From: Brachionus plicatilis
Lineage: Eukaryota > Rotifera > Eurotatoria > Ploima > Brachionidae
Assembly (NCBI GenBank): GCA_010279815.1
Contig: QEOQ01000508.1
Span: forward strand, 1,945,129 to 2,009,128
DNA: 64,000 nt
Direction: 5' to 3'
A model generated the notes under the pieces. The model searched no databases. It was given only the letters and a program-made list of their open reading frames with translations, and was not told the DNA's origin. Shown piece after piece: positions 23,931-36,537 of this stretch (position 1 is its first letter; every line of letters starts with the position of its first letter). The translations under genes were made by a program, and so were the position numbers.

Positions 23931-25358
23931 TTTATTTCATCAATTATATTTTATGATATTTTCTTTAATAAAACCAATTTAATTATGGGTAAAAAGCATA
24001 TTGAACCAAGCATATTATTTATCTTTTGCAAAAATAGAAACTCAAACCGTGTAGTTTAACAAAATTTTCCATGTAAAAAATAAGTAAGTTCTAATTTTTG
24101 TATTGAATTTTTAACGCTGGATCAAATTAATTCTTCAGCAAATTTTTTTCTTTGTATTTTGGCAAAAAAAAATTTTCATATATGTGCATCATTTTTTCTT
24201 TAAAGGTTTAATTTAATTAATCAATTTAACATATACAGTTTTATCTTGTTATTTTGGTCCTTAATTTTCTGGAAACTCAGCAGCCGAATGATTTTTTAAT
24301 TTCCTATTCTCTTTAAAATTCTTTTCCATTATAAATTATTTAATAATTCGGCATTATAACGCTGGATTAATTTTAATACTACGACCAGTTATTATTATTT
24401 CACAATCTACATTTTAAGCTAACAAAATATTTGCAAATCGAAGAAGATTTTACAAGAAAAAAAATATAAAGATTTTTTTTACTTGTTAAGGACTTTTTAG
24501 TAAGGACTTAAATTGTATAAATTTTGTGACCGAGATATTTGAATTTTTACATGAAAGTAAAAATAACAATCTAGTTTTTTTAATTCTTTAAAATGAACTA
24601 AAATTTTGTAATTTCCTAAATTTAACTTTTTGTAAAATAATTTCTTAGAGTTTTGAATTAAATAAAAGCATTTTTCATTTTGTTCTATAGCCAGCTATTT
24701 CCAAGTAATTCGATTATTCTGTTGTACCATTCAGGTATTTCTGAACCAGACTTGCTTTTGAGTCAAAAGCTTAAGTCAAAGTCACAAAAATTTAAAGTTA
24801 AACTTAAAAAGTTTACTTAAATCTTGTAAAGACAACTCTTTTTAGAACTAAAAATCTCACGACGATCAGCTTTAACTTGGTATCGGTTTGTTAAATGTCT
24901 GCCATTAAATAACTGAGCCATTAAGCTGAAAAGATGATAATAAGAAGGAGAAGGACTGGACGAAAGCTAAATGAAGGATTATTTAATTCCATTCTTGTTC
25001 ATTAATTTTTTTTATGGTTTAGGTGCTATATGAAGTCTAGTGCTTTCTTATTGAAACAAACTAAGTTTTCGGTTGACCAAAATAGGTTTTTTTTCTGAAG
25101 AATAAATATACAAAAATGTTTCTGTTTCTAATTCATCAAGATAAATAATAAAATTGATTTTATTTCATCAATATTAGTATATTTTTGTCATTTTTTGATA
25201 TATAAATTTTTAAACTTTAAAAAGACTTCTATTAACAAGCAAACAATTTAAATGAACAGTGGTATAATTTATTTATTTGTAATCTTAAATTATAATCTAT
25301 CGCAATTTAAAATTTTGGATAATTTTTTCAATTAAAACTGGATAATTTAAAAAAAAAT
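23931..25358. other. Spacer between protease and DRAM-like gene
   Basis: AT-rich spacer. Apart from the short hAT-type MITE at 24747-24840 I see no gene, RNA or repeat. It should contain the protease promoter and the DRAM-like 3' UTR. Confidence 0.5.
24747..24840. mobile_element. hAT-type MITE, copy 2 (short)
   Basis: Starts CAGACTTGCTTTTGAGTC and ends GTAAAGACAACTCTT; the interior is AAGTC-rich. Only 94 bases, so most of the interior is deleted. Flanks TTCTGAAC and TTTAGAAC agree at 6 of 8 positions. Confidence 0.5.
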
Positions 25359-26356
25359 TCACTCATTGAATGTTTCATAATTCGAATTCCTGATTCCAGA
25401 TGAATTAAACTTTTCAAGATTCGGGTCATGAACAGACGGATATGCCACTTTAATTAGTCTAAAATCAAATGAAAAACTCACCAATAAGCCCATTAAACAA
25501 AATGTCAAGATCCATTCACTAGCTGTGCTCACTATGTGTTCCAAGTATCCCTTTATTTTGAAATTAAAACTATTCAAGTAAAATTTTGCCTTATATTACT
25601 CCATCAGAAGGAAGCCACTTTCTGGGATTATCTCCATCAAACTTGCTTCTCGATATTGAACTGAAAATGGAAACTAAGAGCGAATTTAAATAAACAAAAA
25701 TAAAAAATATCAAAAAAGTTACACATCATTGATAAAGTAAAGGAAATAATTAGCAGGATTACTCGAGCTAGTAAAAACTTTCTATCAGATTTTAGAAATT
25801 CACGTAATTTGTATGAAAGATAAGTCTGTATCAATGAAAAAAAAAACAGTCCTCCATAAGCTAATCCAGCACCAAAAAAATGCATTGTTACTACATTTGT
25901 TTCCTTTTTAATTTTTAATTTTTATTTATGAAAAAAATTTATTTAATTCTTTTTACCTGAAAACTTCCAACGATGGTGACACCAATAGAAGAAACTATTC
26001 CGATACAAAAACCTAAAATGTTAACTGTTGGCAAGCTTGATATCCCAACAAATTGAATTATTAGTTTGACATGGTGATATCTGATGAACGCTATCAGTAT
26101 TTGTATAAATGCACCCAAAGCCAATATTTGTGCAAAAATACAGCTTTCTGGTGGCTCAGTTCCTGTATCACTAAAAAGAACTAAATTTTGATTTTTATCC
26201 AGCATCATTTTGAAAAAAAAAATGTCTTTACCTAATATAAGGAAGAAACGCTTCTACATGCCCATTCATTAATGCTATTACATAAGTGGTCATAAATCCA
26301 ACAGGAACTAGACCAACTAAAATGTAGATTAATGTGTCTAAGCGCCTATAGTACAT
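25359..26356 (-). CDS. DRAM/TMEM150-family multi-pass membrane protein
   Basis: Five minus-strand exons in phase: 26232-26356 (ATG), 25957-26170, 25723-25903, 25600-25673, 25359-25550; 261 residues. The family (Frag1/DRAM/Sfk1) comprises six-helix proteins of the plasma membrane or lysosome; DRAM1/2 promote autophagy, TMEM150 proteins regulate PI4-kinase at the plasma membrane. The diagnostic motif PYISDTGTEPPESCIF spans the first exon junction. Helices seen: IYILVGLVPVGF, IFAQILALGAFIQ, LPTVNILGFCIGIV, GLAYGGLFFFSL, ARVILLIISFTLS and WILTFCLMGLLVSF, the last preceded by the typical STASEW. I cannot tell DRAM from TMEM150 by eye; length and the SEW motif fit DRAM. The next exon boundary at 26231 has a clear GTAAAG donor. 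Confidence 0.9.
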
Positions 26357-28352
26357 GTTTAAAAATAAATATTTAATATTTTATTAAACATTATTTTAAT
26401 AAAGTTTTTTTTTTATCACATGTTTTTTTTTATCTTTTGAGTCACAATTTACATTACGTAATTAATAACAAAAATATATGAAATTTATCTTTTTAAAAAG
26501 TGTGTAAAAAGCAAATTGATTGAGAAATTTCTTAAACGATATGAATTAATTGCCTTAATAAATAATATTAGATTTCTATAAAGCAAAAAAAACAAGATTA
26601 TCGAATCGAAAAAAATATTTTTTCTAATGTATAGAATTTTTTTAAAGAAAAAAATGACTAATTTCTAACAAATAGAAAATTAAAATTTTGGGCTTTTTTA
26701 TGATGACGATGATCGCATAAACCGACGACGATATTTTTTTTCAATTTGTCAAAATTATCCAAAAAAATACTAAAAACAGAATGGCAAAAATCTTAAAAAA
26801 AAAATTTTTTGAGTAGTTTTTATACTGGTATAATTATTTAGACTGCTTATTTTTTTCAGTTAATTGCTTATATTCAGATAACTAATGCCTTTGGTATAGA
26901 TTTACCAATAAATAAAATAATAAGGAAAATAGGAAGCTTGATTTCCAAAAATTATTGCGATCATTTTTTTAATGAAACAAATACACATTTTTACAGAATG
27001 ATAATGTCGACAAATTGATAAAAAATTTGAAATGAAATGAATTAGAAATTAATATTTTTAATTATTTAATAAAAAATTAGTTTAAAATATTTTATTATAT
27101 TATAATTATATTTTTTATTCTTTATCTTTATTTTTATCACTGAACCCTAGCCCTTAAATCTGAATCTCAATTAAAGGTTTTTTTAAGTTTATATTAAAAA
27201 GTTGCATTTAATTTTAGTTTTTTGATTTTAACAATTATTTTATTTTCCATTTTTATTTTTTAACTCCTTATCAAAGCCTGAAATTTCCGATTTAAGAACA
27301 TGATCGATGAATAAGGGTCTCTATAACATGGGATCGATGGAACGTAGCAGTGGAAACAAACTCGGTTTAAGGGGACGGAATTCTTTGCGAGGTTAAAAGG
27401 TAATTATGTTCTATTCTAATTATATTAAAGTCATAATCTTGGGGCAAAAAAAAGGCTAAGAAATATTATATATTTATGAGAAAAAACTATTAAAGAGTAT
27501 TTATTTTTTAAAAGAGTTTTGATAGGTAACAAATATTTGATTCATAAAAAATTGTCACTTTAATTATATTTAATTAAAATTGGTGATTTTTCAATTGATT
27601 TTGTTCCCAAATCAAATTAAATATGGAATTAAATTTTACCTTTTATAATTTTTTTAATGTTTTAAATGGCCTTCTAATGAAAGATTTAATTGTATTTTTT
27701 TTTCTTATTTAATTTAATTATTGATTTAGTGATACTTTCGTTTTAATACAATAATTTTTTAAAATTTTAATAAAACATCAAATTTTTAAAATTATATTAG
27801 TCGAACTAAAATAGATTAGTTTTGAATGTTTCTAAATTTTTTCACAAACAAAAATAAATGAACCATTTGAATAGTAATTTTTCAATTAAAATAAGAAATG
27901 GATAAGATTTGATTTCAATTTTTCTGTTTAATTAAATTGAAAAAATAATTAAACAGAAAAAAAAAATTCTGAAAATGATAATTCTATCACATTCTGAAGG
28001 CAAATTAACAATAGAAAAAGCAAGCGTTTTTAAATTTCTATGCATTATCATCAATGCATTATTATTTTTAATTTTATATAGAATTAAACAATAAACAAAT
28101 TTAACTTTAAAAATTGTTGGGAGCATAAAAAATCATTTTCTAAAAGATTTTATCTTTAAAAAAAAAGTCACCTAATTAGTCGATATATTTGAATATCCAA
28201 GTATTACGAAATAAAGCAAGAAAATTTACAATTTCTTTTTAGAAAAAGGATTTATGTAAGGACAAAATTTTTGCTCTATGCAAAAAAAAATTTCAAATTT
28301 AAGTTTTAAAGCAATTTAAGAAAATTGAATTTTTTAATTCTTTTTATCAAAA
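26357..28352. other. Divergent intergenic region
   Basis: Two genes point away from each other here (DRAM-like to the left, CMTR1 to the right), so both promoters lie in it. AT-rich with no coding frame above background. A short GC-richer stretch near 27300-27400 holds no open frame of note. Confidence 0.5.
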
Positions 28353-31300
28353 ATGTCTTCAAAAAGAACCATTGAATCTTTGAGTGATAGCGATGACCAA
28401 GATTCGCCGACTAAGAAAAGAGTCCGACCATTTAGTTCAGAACAGTCATCAAGTTTGGCAAATGAATTCAAACAAGCGCTTAACAATGAATCTGTTAGCA
28501 AAAAACTCACTCAATCTGATACTGGTGACATCGCATCTAAAATGATGCGAAAAATGGGCTACAAAGAGGGCACTGGACTCGGTCGTCACAGCCAAGGCAT
28601 AGTGGCTCCCATTGAAGAGTCGAACCAACTTGGGCGTAAAGGCTTAGGCTTTGGAGATAAAAATTTTGCAAAACGGGTTGATTATTGGGACGAATCAAGC
28701 GATCCAGTCACTCATATTGAAACTCCACTTTGGTTAGAGAATTTGGAAAAAGAAACGCCTTCTCTAAAAGTATTAAAAGCATGGAAAGTTGTTGGAAGCA
28801 AAAAACGTACCCTTCATGATGAATATCAATTTTGTTCCCAGTCAACACTGCAAAAAGTCCTTGAGTGCAAGTCCATTTTTGATAATTTAGAAGACAAAGA
28901 TATGAGAAATGCAAGATCTCGAGCTAATCCATTTGAAAGAATTGGTGCACAATTTTTCCAAAACAGAGCTGCCTTGAAAATGGCCAACATAGATGCCGTA
29001 TTTGATTTTATTTTTACGGACCCGCATAGATCTGATGGAGTATAGCAATGAAATTTTGGTTAAAGAGACAATTTTTATTTATTTATTTTTTAACTTTTAG
29101 AGCTCAAAAGTAGAACAAGATGAGCCGCTTTACTTTTGTGATGTTTGTGCTGGTCCTGGAGGATTTTCAGAATATGTTTTGTGGCGAAAAAAGTGGAAAA
29201 CCAAAGGTTTTGGCTTTACGCTAAAAGCTGAAAATGACTTTAAGCTTGAGGAATTTCTTGCCGGGTCTCCGGAACTCTTTGAACCTCACTATGGAATTAA
29301 TGGTCCAAATGGTGACGGTGACGTCACAAAGACAAAAAATTTAAAAGAATTTCAAAAGTTTATTGTGGATCAAACAAATCATGCCGGAGTTCACTTCATG
29401 ATGGCAGATGGAGTAAATTAAAAAAAATTCTATTAGCAAAATAAGAAATTATTTTTATTAGGGATTTTCGGTGGAAGGAAACGAAAATATTCAAGAAATT
29501 CTCTCCAAACAATTGTATTTGTGTCAATTTTTGTGTGCATTGTCGGTTCTTAGACTGGGTGGCAACTTTGTATGCAAACTATTTGATCTGTTCACCCCGT
29601 TCAGTGTTGGCCTTGTGTATTTGATGTACTTATGCTTTGAGCGCATTTGCATACACAAGCCTGTGACGAGCCGTCCTGCCAACTCAGAGCGCTATATAAT
29701 TTGCGAAGGTGCAAAAGATTCTAAAAATTTAATCTGTGATTATTTATTTGATATAAATGAGACTTTAAACAAGACATTTCGCGACGAAACTTGCTCGTAT
29801 GATGTTGAAACTATAGTTCCAATTAGTGTTCTTAAGAATGATGAAGAATTTTATAAATACATTTTTAATTCAAATGAAGCAATTGGAATAACTCAATGCT
29901 TAAATTTGACAAAGATCCAAGCATTTGCCACCAATAGGTAATTTTATTTTTGGTTAAAAGTTAAGTTCAAAATTTTTTGTTCGTGTTGGATAATTTGATC
30001 TCAGCAAAAAATCTCTATTAGTAATTTAAAAAATGAAGATGAATTTTCAGCTTGCTTAAAATTTATTCTGCAAATACACTGTGAAATATTGAAAAGAAGC
30101 AAGAGACGTCGAAAAGTCTTAAGTTTTAACTCTAAATCCTAATCAAAAAAATTGTTTTTGAAAACATTATCTAAAAAAAATTAAACATAAAATATTGTGC
30201 TGCTACGATACCATGAATTTACTATATTTTACGTAGTTATGGTAAATTCACGATATTTTACGGTATTTTTCGTATAATAACGATAATTATCGTAGATTTC
30301 CCATAATTATTGTAAAATTCCGTGACAAAAAAATTCCAAAATTTCTCGCAAAAATAAACCAATTTTCATGAAAAAAATTTTTTTTTGAATTGTTTAAAAA
30401 AGTAAAGAAAAATAAAATTTGATTGACTTTTTTGACCAAAATTAACGTAAATTTCGGTAAATAATTGTAAAAAATGGTGAAAATTAGTAAAAATTCAACA
30501 AAATAAGAAAAATGGATTTTTTATTATTATATTAAATTTTTTTAGACTTCAAAATATTTATATTTTAATTGTTTATATGAACCAATTTATAATGAAGTTT
30601 AATAAAACTAAGATTAAAAAGAAGAGTTAAAAAGATTTAGATAATCTATTAAATTTTAATGTAATATAATTGCTAAATTAACTCCCATATATTTTTTATA
30701 AATTATTTTGAAACATCGCAATTTTCCCATAATCAATTTATATAAAAAGACGAAAAAATAAACCATAAGCTAGCATCTTAAAAGCAAAAAAGACTATAAA
30801 AATAAAATCAAAGGCTTTAAAACAATTAAATTCTTTTAGAATTTCTAAGTATTTTCTTGATATTTTGTAAATAAAAATTTAATTTTAATTTCCATAAAGT
30901 GTAAAAAATTAAATTTAAAAAAAAAGAATTTTTTGTTAGCTATTTTTCACCATTTTTTTCCAATTATTTACCGAAATTTACGTTAATTTTGGTCAAAAAA
31001 GTCAATTAAATTTTATAGTTCTTTACTTTTTCAAACAATTCAAAAAAAAATTTTTTTTCATCAAAATTGATTTTTTTTTTCAGATAATTTTACAATAATC
31101 ATGGGAAATTAAATTTAAGTTTTAACTTTTTTAGAACAGAATTGACTGAGACATTAAATTGGAATAAATACTGCTATTTTTTTAAATTTTTGATTTTATT
31201 CCAAAAAAAAATCTATTAAGTTATGGCTAAACAGATTTACTATGTTTATCAGCATTGAGCATTGTTTAAAAGTACTTAGAAAAAAATTTTAGCTTTGTTG

Positions 31301-32855
31301 TCAAGTCTGATCCGTTCGATTATTTTTTTTATTAAGAATTAGCTTTAAAGTTTTTTAAAATAGAAATTAAGAAAAAAAAAACAAAAGAATGATGAAAGAA
31401 TTATAATGGCTTTTTATAAAAATTTTGACTTTGTAAAAAGGAAAGCTAATTGATTCAGATATAGATCAAATATTGAATGTATCAAAAGAAACCTAAATTC
31501 CTTTTCTTTTCCAAAGAAATTTAAAAAATTTTCATTTTTTTACAATTATTCACAAATGGTGGATAATTTAATCAAAATGTATCAAAATCTTTTTGCTTAA
31601 TTTATAAATATTTTAATTTTTAATTTTTAATTAATAAAGAAATCTGAGAGACTCCAGACAAGGTCAACTGGTCGAAGATTGTTTACAATACTGGAAGCTA
31701 CCAAATCAAAAGCGATTAATCTATGCTGATAAAAAGCAATTAGATCAGTTGAAAGACAGGAATGAAAAGTTTCGCACCAAAGTGGTTCCGCCAGAGCCAG
31801 ACTTTAAAAAAACGCTTGACAAGCTTGACAACGAGCTTAGAAGTTCAAAGCTGCAATGGGATCTGTCATCGTTTGCCAAGGCTCACATAAAGGAATTAAC
31901 CAAAAGTTCTATAAATGAAAATTTTAAAAAAAGTAGCATTTATGACTACAAATGTGCGTTGACATGTGGTACCTTAGTCCTGTTAATTGGCTGTGGTCGA
32001 AATGTGGTCTACGAGCTTGAATTGAATTCTCCAATTAATCTCAATTCAGAACGAACAAAACAATGGAAAAAACTTGAAAATTTTAATATTGAATTACCTA
32101 AAGATACCTTATTGTTAGCAGAGAAAGTTGTTGAATACAGAGGATTTGTAAGCAACTCACTTAAAATACATGATTTTTTTACTAATTTTTTTAAATAGGA
32201 AAAGGGACAACAAAAATTCAATGCCATACATATAATAGACGCCTTATTTATACAAGGAGAAATGATGCTGATAGATAATAACAAAATCGAAAATTTTGAA
32301 GAAAGGTGAACACTTTTTTAATGTGAAATAAATATTTAGTTTAACTTTTTGTTGTTTAGACATTCGAGGCTTAAAATTTTTGTAAAAGCAATTCAAAAAA
32401 AAAGTCGAGTCGATCTGAACACAATTCGACTTAAAGATTTGTTCAATATAGATGACATTGAGTCAACTATAGTTGAAAATTTAGTCGCTAAATCGGGAAA
32501 ATATAATTCAAAATCAAAACAAGCTATCCATATTCCTCTGTATTTTGCCAGCGAATTTTATGTTTATCCCACAGGTGTTTATTTTCTCAAAAGCATCCAA
32601 AGCCCCTGGTCTATTGTGAAATCGAAGTCGACTGGCAATAAATATTATTACAGAGCGGACAAAAATCAATCAACTTATTCAGTGCCTAATGATCCATGGC
32701 TTTTTGCCAGTCCAAAGTCATTTTATGAGAATGGTCTCGTTTGGATATGGAATGAAGATGAAGTAAATGACCCATTGGACTCTTTTGATGCTCAAAATGA
32801 AATTTTAACTAAAGACTATTTTATTGATTTTTTGAGAAACTTTGTTGGAAATTAA
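28353..32855 (+). CDS. CMTR1: Cap-specific mRNA (nucleoside-2'-O-)methyltransferase 1
   Basis: Six exons in phase: 28353-29039, 29101-29412, 29462-29937, 31640-32147, 32199-32305, 32360-32855; 861 residues (human 835). The nuclear enzyme methylates the ribose of the first transcribed nucleotide (cap 1). Visible parts: acidic/Ser N terminus with a basic KKRVRP, a G-patch ([16 protein letters not shown] to GLGF, about residues 60-107), and an RrmJ-type methyltransferase with SAM motif [14 protein letters not shown]. The catalytic K-D-K-E set is readable: Lys in [10 protein letters not shown], Asp in MMADGGFS, Lys in [11 protein letters not shown], Glu in ANSERYIIC. The inactive guanylyltransferase-like region follows, then a C-terminal WW domain ([16 protein letters not shown] to DPWLF). 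Intron 3 is 1.7 kb because of an inserted inverted-repeat element; the others are 48-61 bases. No exon disruption. Confidence 0.97.
30297..31109. repeat. Foldback element in CMTR1 intron 3
   Basis: Arms at about 30297-30490 and 30945-31109 are reverse complements: the left carries TTTCCCATAATTATTGTAAA and GACCAAAATTAACGTAAATT, the right carries their complements (AATTTACGTTAATTTTGGTC, TTTACAATAATCATGGGAAA). About 450 bases separate the arms. No coding capacity. A short perfect palindrome CGATAATTATCG lies just outside the left arm. Confidence 0.75.
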
Positions 32856-33137
32856 TGCTTAAATTGTTGTTACATTTTTGTTTTTTTATTTATTTTATCA
32901 TTTGTTTGATTTAAATGAAAAATAATTTAATTACTTTACTTGATTAAAGTGCATAAAAAATTTTACTTCACTTATTTTCAAATTTTATTTATAATTTTAT
33001 TATCAAAGAAGTTGCTATGATTTTTTTTCATCAATTGTTGTATAATAAAAATTTTCAATTTCAATATGTATATTTTAGAAAATATAAAATAACGATAAAA
33101 ATATGATTTGAAATATTGAATTTACTTGAATTTAAAT
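32856..33137. other. CMTR1 3' flank
   Basis: AT-rich 3' flanking sequence leading to the MITE at 33138; nothing else recognised. Confidence 0.4.
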
Positions 33138-33388
33138 CAGAGTAGTTTAAAAGTGCCAAATTAAAGTCCAAGCCAGGGCTTTAAATCATTTTTTTTCGAA
33201 CTTAAACTTTATTTCTAGACTTTGAGTTAGAAATCAAGAAATTTTTAAGCCGAAATTAATATTTGAATTTTTATCGTTCCAGGTAGTTATTGTGACGACC
33301 TAGTTAAAGTCCAATACCGGACTTAAAAATAATAAAAAATCTAACGCCTTGGACTTGACTTGATACTTATGACTTTTAGACAACTCTG
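33138..33388. mobile_element. hAT-type MITE, copy 3
   Basis: Begins CAGAGTAGTTTAAAAGTG and ends ACTTTTAGACAACTCTG. Flanks ATTTAAAT and ATTTTAAT match at 7 of 8 positions, a good 8-bp target duplication. The core GTTCCAGGTAGTTATTGTG is present near 33280. Confidence 0.8.
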
Positions 33389-33847
33389 ATTTTAATTATT
33401 CAATCTATTGCAATGGACGATTTTTAATAACAAGATTTAAAATTAAAATTTCTTTGGACTTTTAGAATGAAATGAATTTGGAATCATATTTATTTTTATT
33501 TTATTTATTTGTTAGCTGTACCGAGCTTAAGCTCCTTCAGAATAAAAATAAAAAAATAAAAAATAGAAAATAAAAATTAAAAATTAAAAATTAAAAAGTT
33601 AAGTAAATTAAAATCAAGAAATAAAAATAAAAATATGAAAAAAGCTTGTTAGAGTTAAATAACCTGGAATTAAAATAGATATATTGAAACATGATGAAGT
33701 TTGCGTTACGTGTTTACAAGATTGAAACTTTAGAAAAGCAAGACAAAAAAAAAAGAAATTATTAAAAGTAAAATCAAATAAGACAAAATTAATGCAATAG
33801 AATTTTTTTTTATCATAGAATGTAAATTTGCTTAAAGTTCCTTCAAT

Positions 33848-34190
33848 TTAAGTTTTTTGCAAAAAATCTGGAATTTCAATCATAGCTAAAATTTTCGGAT
33901 CCAAGGGATAATCAAGTAGATTCTTTTTTTTGGTTCTACAAACCACTTGTCTGTCGGCCTTGTATGAAGGTATTACATTTTGTATAGCTTTAGAACATGC
34001 TTTGGTTGTTTCTTTTAATTTTCACCAACGTTCCATGTTGTCTAATTTCGATAAATCAAGTTCATGTTTGTGTATTTGACTTTCCACATCATTGAAATAT
34101 GCAATGTATTCCTGACCAATACTATTGCCATTAGTAATACATTTTGCTTTGCAGAATTTTTTAGTTTCCCTTCGTCGCCAATTTTTTTTT
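33848..34190 (-). pseudogene. Coding relic with one internal stop
   Basis: One minus frame is open for 114 codons apart from a single TGA near 34029. It contains KAKCITNGNSIGQEY, ESQIHKHELDLSKL, QNVIPSYKADRQVV and ends LAMIEIPDFLQKT. It lies between the LINE C-terminal piece and the LINE tail. It could be part of the same element or an independent inserted fragment; no family recognised. Confidence 0.4.
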
Positions 34191-34559
34191 TTTTAAATAG
34201 TTTATATAATATTTAAAATATATGGCTCTGAGTAATAAAACTCCTTTCGCCATTCGTATTTAAAATTTAAAAAAAGTGTCCATAAAAGAGTTATATTAAA
34301 TTAATTAAGTTAATTAGAATTTGAAAGAAAAATTAGAAATGTTACAGGAAAACTGCTGTCCATTGGAAGAGCTCATTTGAGACTTTACAAAGTAAGGTTT
34401 TAAGTTCAGAACTTCTTGAGCTTTCAACAAAAACATCAATATAATCCTGTAATTCGTGGCTTTGCCTAGTGGTGATAAATTTTGAAAAAAGCTTGTTTCC
34501 TCTGTCATATCGATCAAGTCGATTCTTAGCTCTCTATGGATTGTTTTGATACTTGTCTT

Positions 34560-34812
34560 CAGAGTTGTTTAAAAGTCCCAGAAAAAAGTCTAAGTCATTA
34601 AAAAAAAGTCCGAGTCCTGAATTTTTTTTTTAAATTTGCTAGATCAGGCTTCATATCAAAAAATGTATATACTCTTGGGTTGTCTAATGCAATAGATTTG
34701 CCATATATCAGAATTTTCTTGCAATTTTAGCATAAATTTCTTCTTCAGTATTCAAAATTTTAAATCCTCGACTTGGACTTGACTTGAGACTTGTGATTTT
34801 TAAACAACTCTG
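34560..34812. mobile_element. hAT-type MITE, copy 4, with perfect 8-bp target duplication
   Basis: Begins CAGAGTTGTTTAAAAGTC and ends TTTTTAAACAACTCTG. CTTGTCTT is present at 34552-34559 and again at 34813-34820, an exact 8-bp duplication, as made by hAT transposases. It is inserted in the C-terminal coding part of the LINE relic, so it is younger than that LINE. No coding capacity. Confidence 0.92.
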
Positions 34813-35900
34813 CTTGTCTTTAGTGGAAAATACTTGATGATTCGCAAAATGCGATTTTGCATTTTTTGCATTTCGGCTTTTATCTTCTTTCGCCTGATTG
34901 AACTATTATAAAACAGTAGTCGAATAATGATCTTATGAGTGACATATATTAAATTCTGTTGATCTTAAAAGAGGATCCCCATTTAAAACTTTTAATCTTT
35001 CTGATTAGGTTTATTTTGGAAATTTGTTTTGAATTGATAATTTTCAAATGTTCTTTGTAGTTGATTTAGGGATCTAATTTAATATCGAGGAATATTGGAT
35101 TTGGGTCAAGAGGAAAATGTGAGTTCCCGATTTTTATTTTCATTCCATATGGCAAGTTTTTTTTTCTATTTAACTTTTTTGAAATTTTGAAATTACGTTG
35201 TTTAATTTAAACTCAATACTTAAGCATGTTAAAATTTGAAATATAATTACGCAATTATTTCTAAAAATGTAAAATAGAAAAAAAAACTTGCTATATCTTT
35301 TCTCATAATTTTTTCGAAGGCCAGCTTTGGTAAATGTTGTGTAGCAAGTTTTCTTTTCGTTAATTTTAAATCCCCATTTTTTGAAGTACTCAGTGATTCT
35401 ATTCACTGTCTTTTGAAGAATTATTTTAATTTCTCTCTTACTTGTCCTGGATTCCCAGATACTGAGGTCATCTGCGAACAAGGCTATTTTAATATCTGAA
35501 GGAATACTATTTGCTATATCGCTAAAAAACAGAATAAAAATGGTAGGGGACTCCACATTTAACAGACTTATTTTTTGAAGTTTGGCCATTGTAGCTGACT
35601 CTTAAAGAGCGGATTGTGAGAAAGTTTTCAATCCATCGGAGAAATATTCTATGAAGATTGTGTTCTTTTAATTTTGCAGTTATACCATTGTGTGAAGTTT
35701 ATCATGTTTTTTTTTATTTGCTATTTTGACATAGAGCCCTTTTCTTGCATCAATTCAATGGATTTAATAGAAAGACAGAGCTCAATCATATTTAGCTCAT
35801 TCCATGCTTGTGGTTTGATGAACATGGAAAGAGATTCTAGCAAGTTGCTCAGATCTTTTTCTAATTGATCACTGGATTTCTTTTCAATTGTAAATTAATG

Positions 35901-36537
35901 GTCATTTCTGGATGCCAAATTGGTCAAAACCAAGATAACTTGAACTGAGCATCACAAAAAAGTTCTTAACTAAATGTGTTCTTAACTAAAGTTCTTAGCA
36001 AAAAATTATTTAAAGCTAAAGGCGATCACTAGAAAATATTTAAAAAAATTTCAATATTTTTGAACTGTTTTATTTTATCTCATTGTTTTTATAATTTTTA
36101 AATTTTAGAAGATAAAGATTCAATATTTAGTTCATTAAAAAACTTCTCAATTTGAGCTAATACTACTCATTTTTGTTACCTTTAATTATAATCTGATGGA
36201 TGGCGTTTTTATAAATTAAAAACGAACTTCGAAAAGAAAATAAACTAAATTGAAATTTTAGCTGAATGAAAATCTTAGCGAAAATTCAATATCAGGAACA
36301 AAACTGAGCAAAATTAATGTTAGATCAATTTTTAAAGTTTATTCATAATTTAACCATTTTTTAAAATTATTAATTTTTTAACTCCAAAATGAAAATGAGT
36401 ATATGAATTCTATTTTATATTTTAACATAGCTTTATATACATAAAGTATCAGCAATTGCTATATCTTTTAATAAACGACGCTTACAATAACGATTTAAAT
36501 TATATTTTTTCAGACCTAAAATAAAATTCAACTAAAA
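35901..36537. promoter_or_regulatory. COX7A upstream region with candidate splice acceptor in the 5' UTR
   Basis: AT-rich spacer. TATATTTTTTCAG ends at 36513, 24 bases before the COX7A ATG, and looks like a splice acceptor. It could end a 5' UTR intron or be a spliced-leader trans-splice site. Confidence 0.4.

Larger units (their letters stand above)
33495..35900 (-). pseudogene. Decayed non-LTR retrotransposon (LINE), reverse transcriptase relic
   Basis: Read on the minus strand. Near 35640-35530 comes RWIENFLTIRSLRV and a KCGVP block, then an indel that removes the usual QGSVLSP. Next, in the frame 35589-35170, come IFILFFSDI and the polymerase motif IALFADDLSIWES, followed by KKWGFKINEKKT. 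Later pieces appear at about 35150-34850 (NYKEHLKIINSKQ, IRKIKSFKW). A hAT-type MITE is inserted at 34560-34812. The frame beyond it (34560-34314) reads TIHRELRIDLID and then NYRIILMFLLKA. The 3' end at about 33495-33545 has a GGAGCTTAAGCTCGG hairpin and an A/T repeat tail. Order and motifs fit a Jockey/CR1-like element. Frameshifts and stops show it is dead. Confidence 0.75.
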
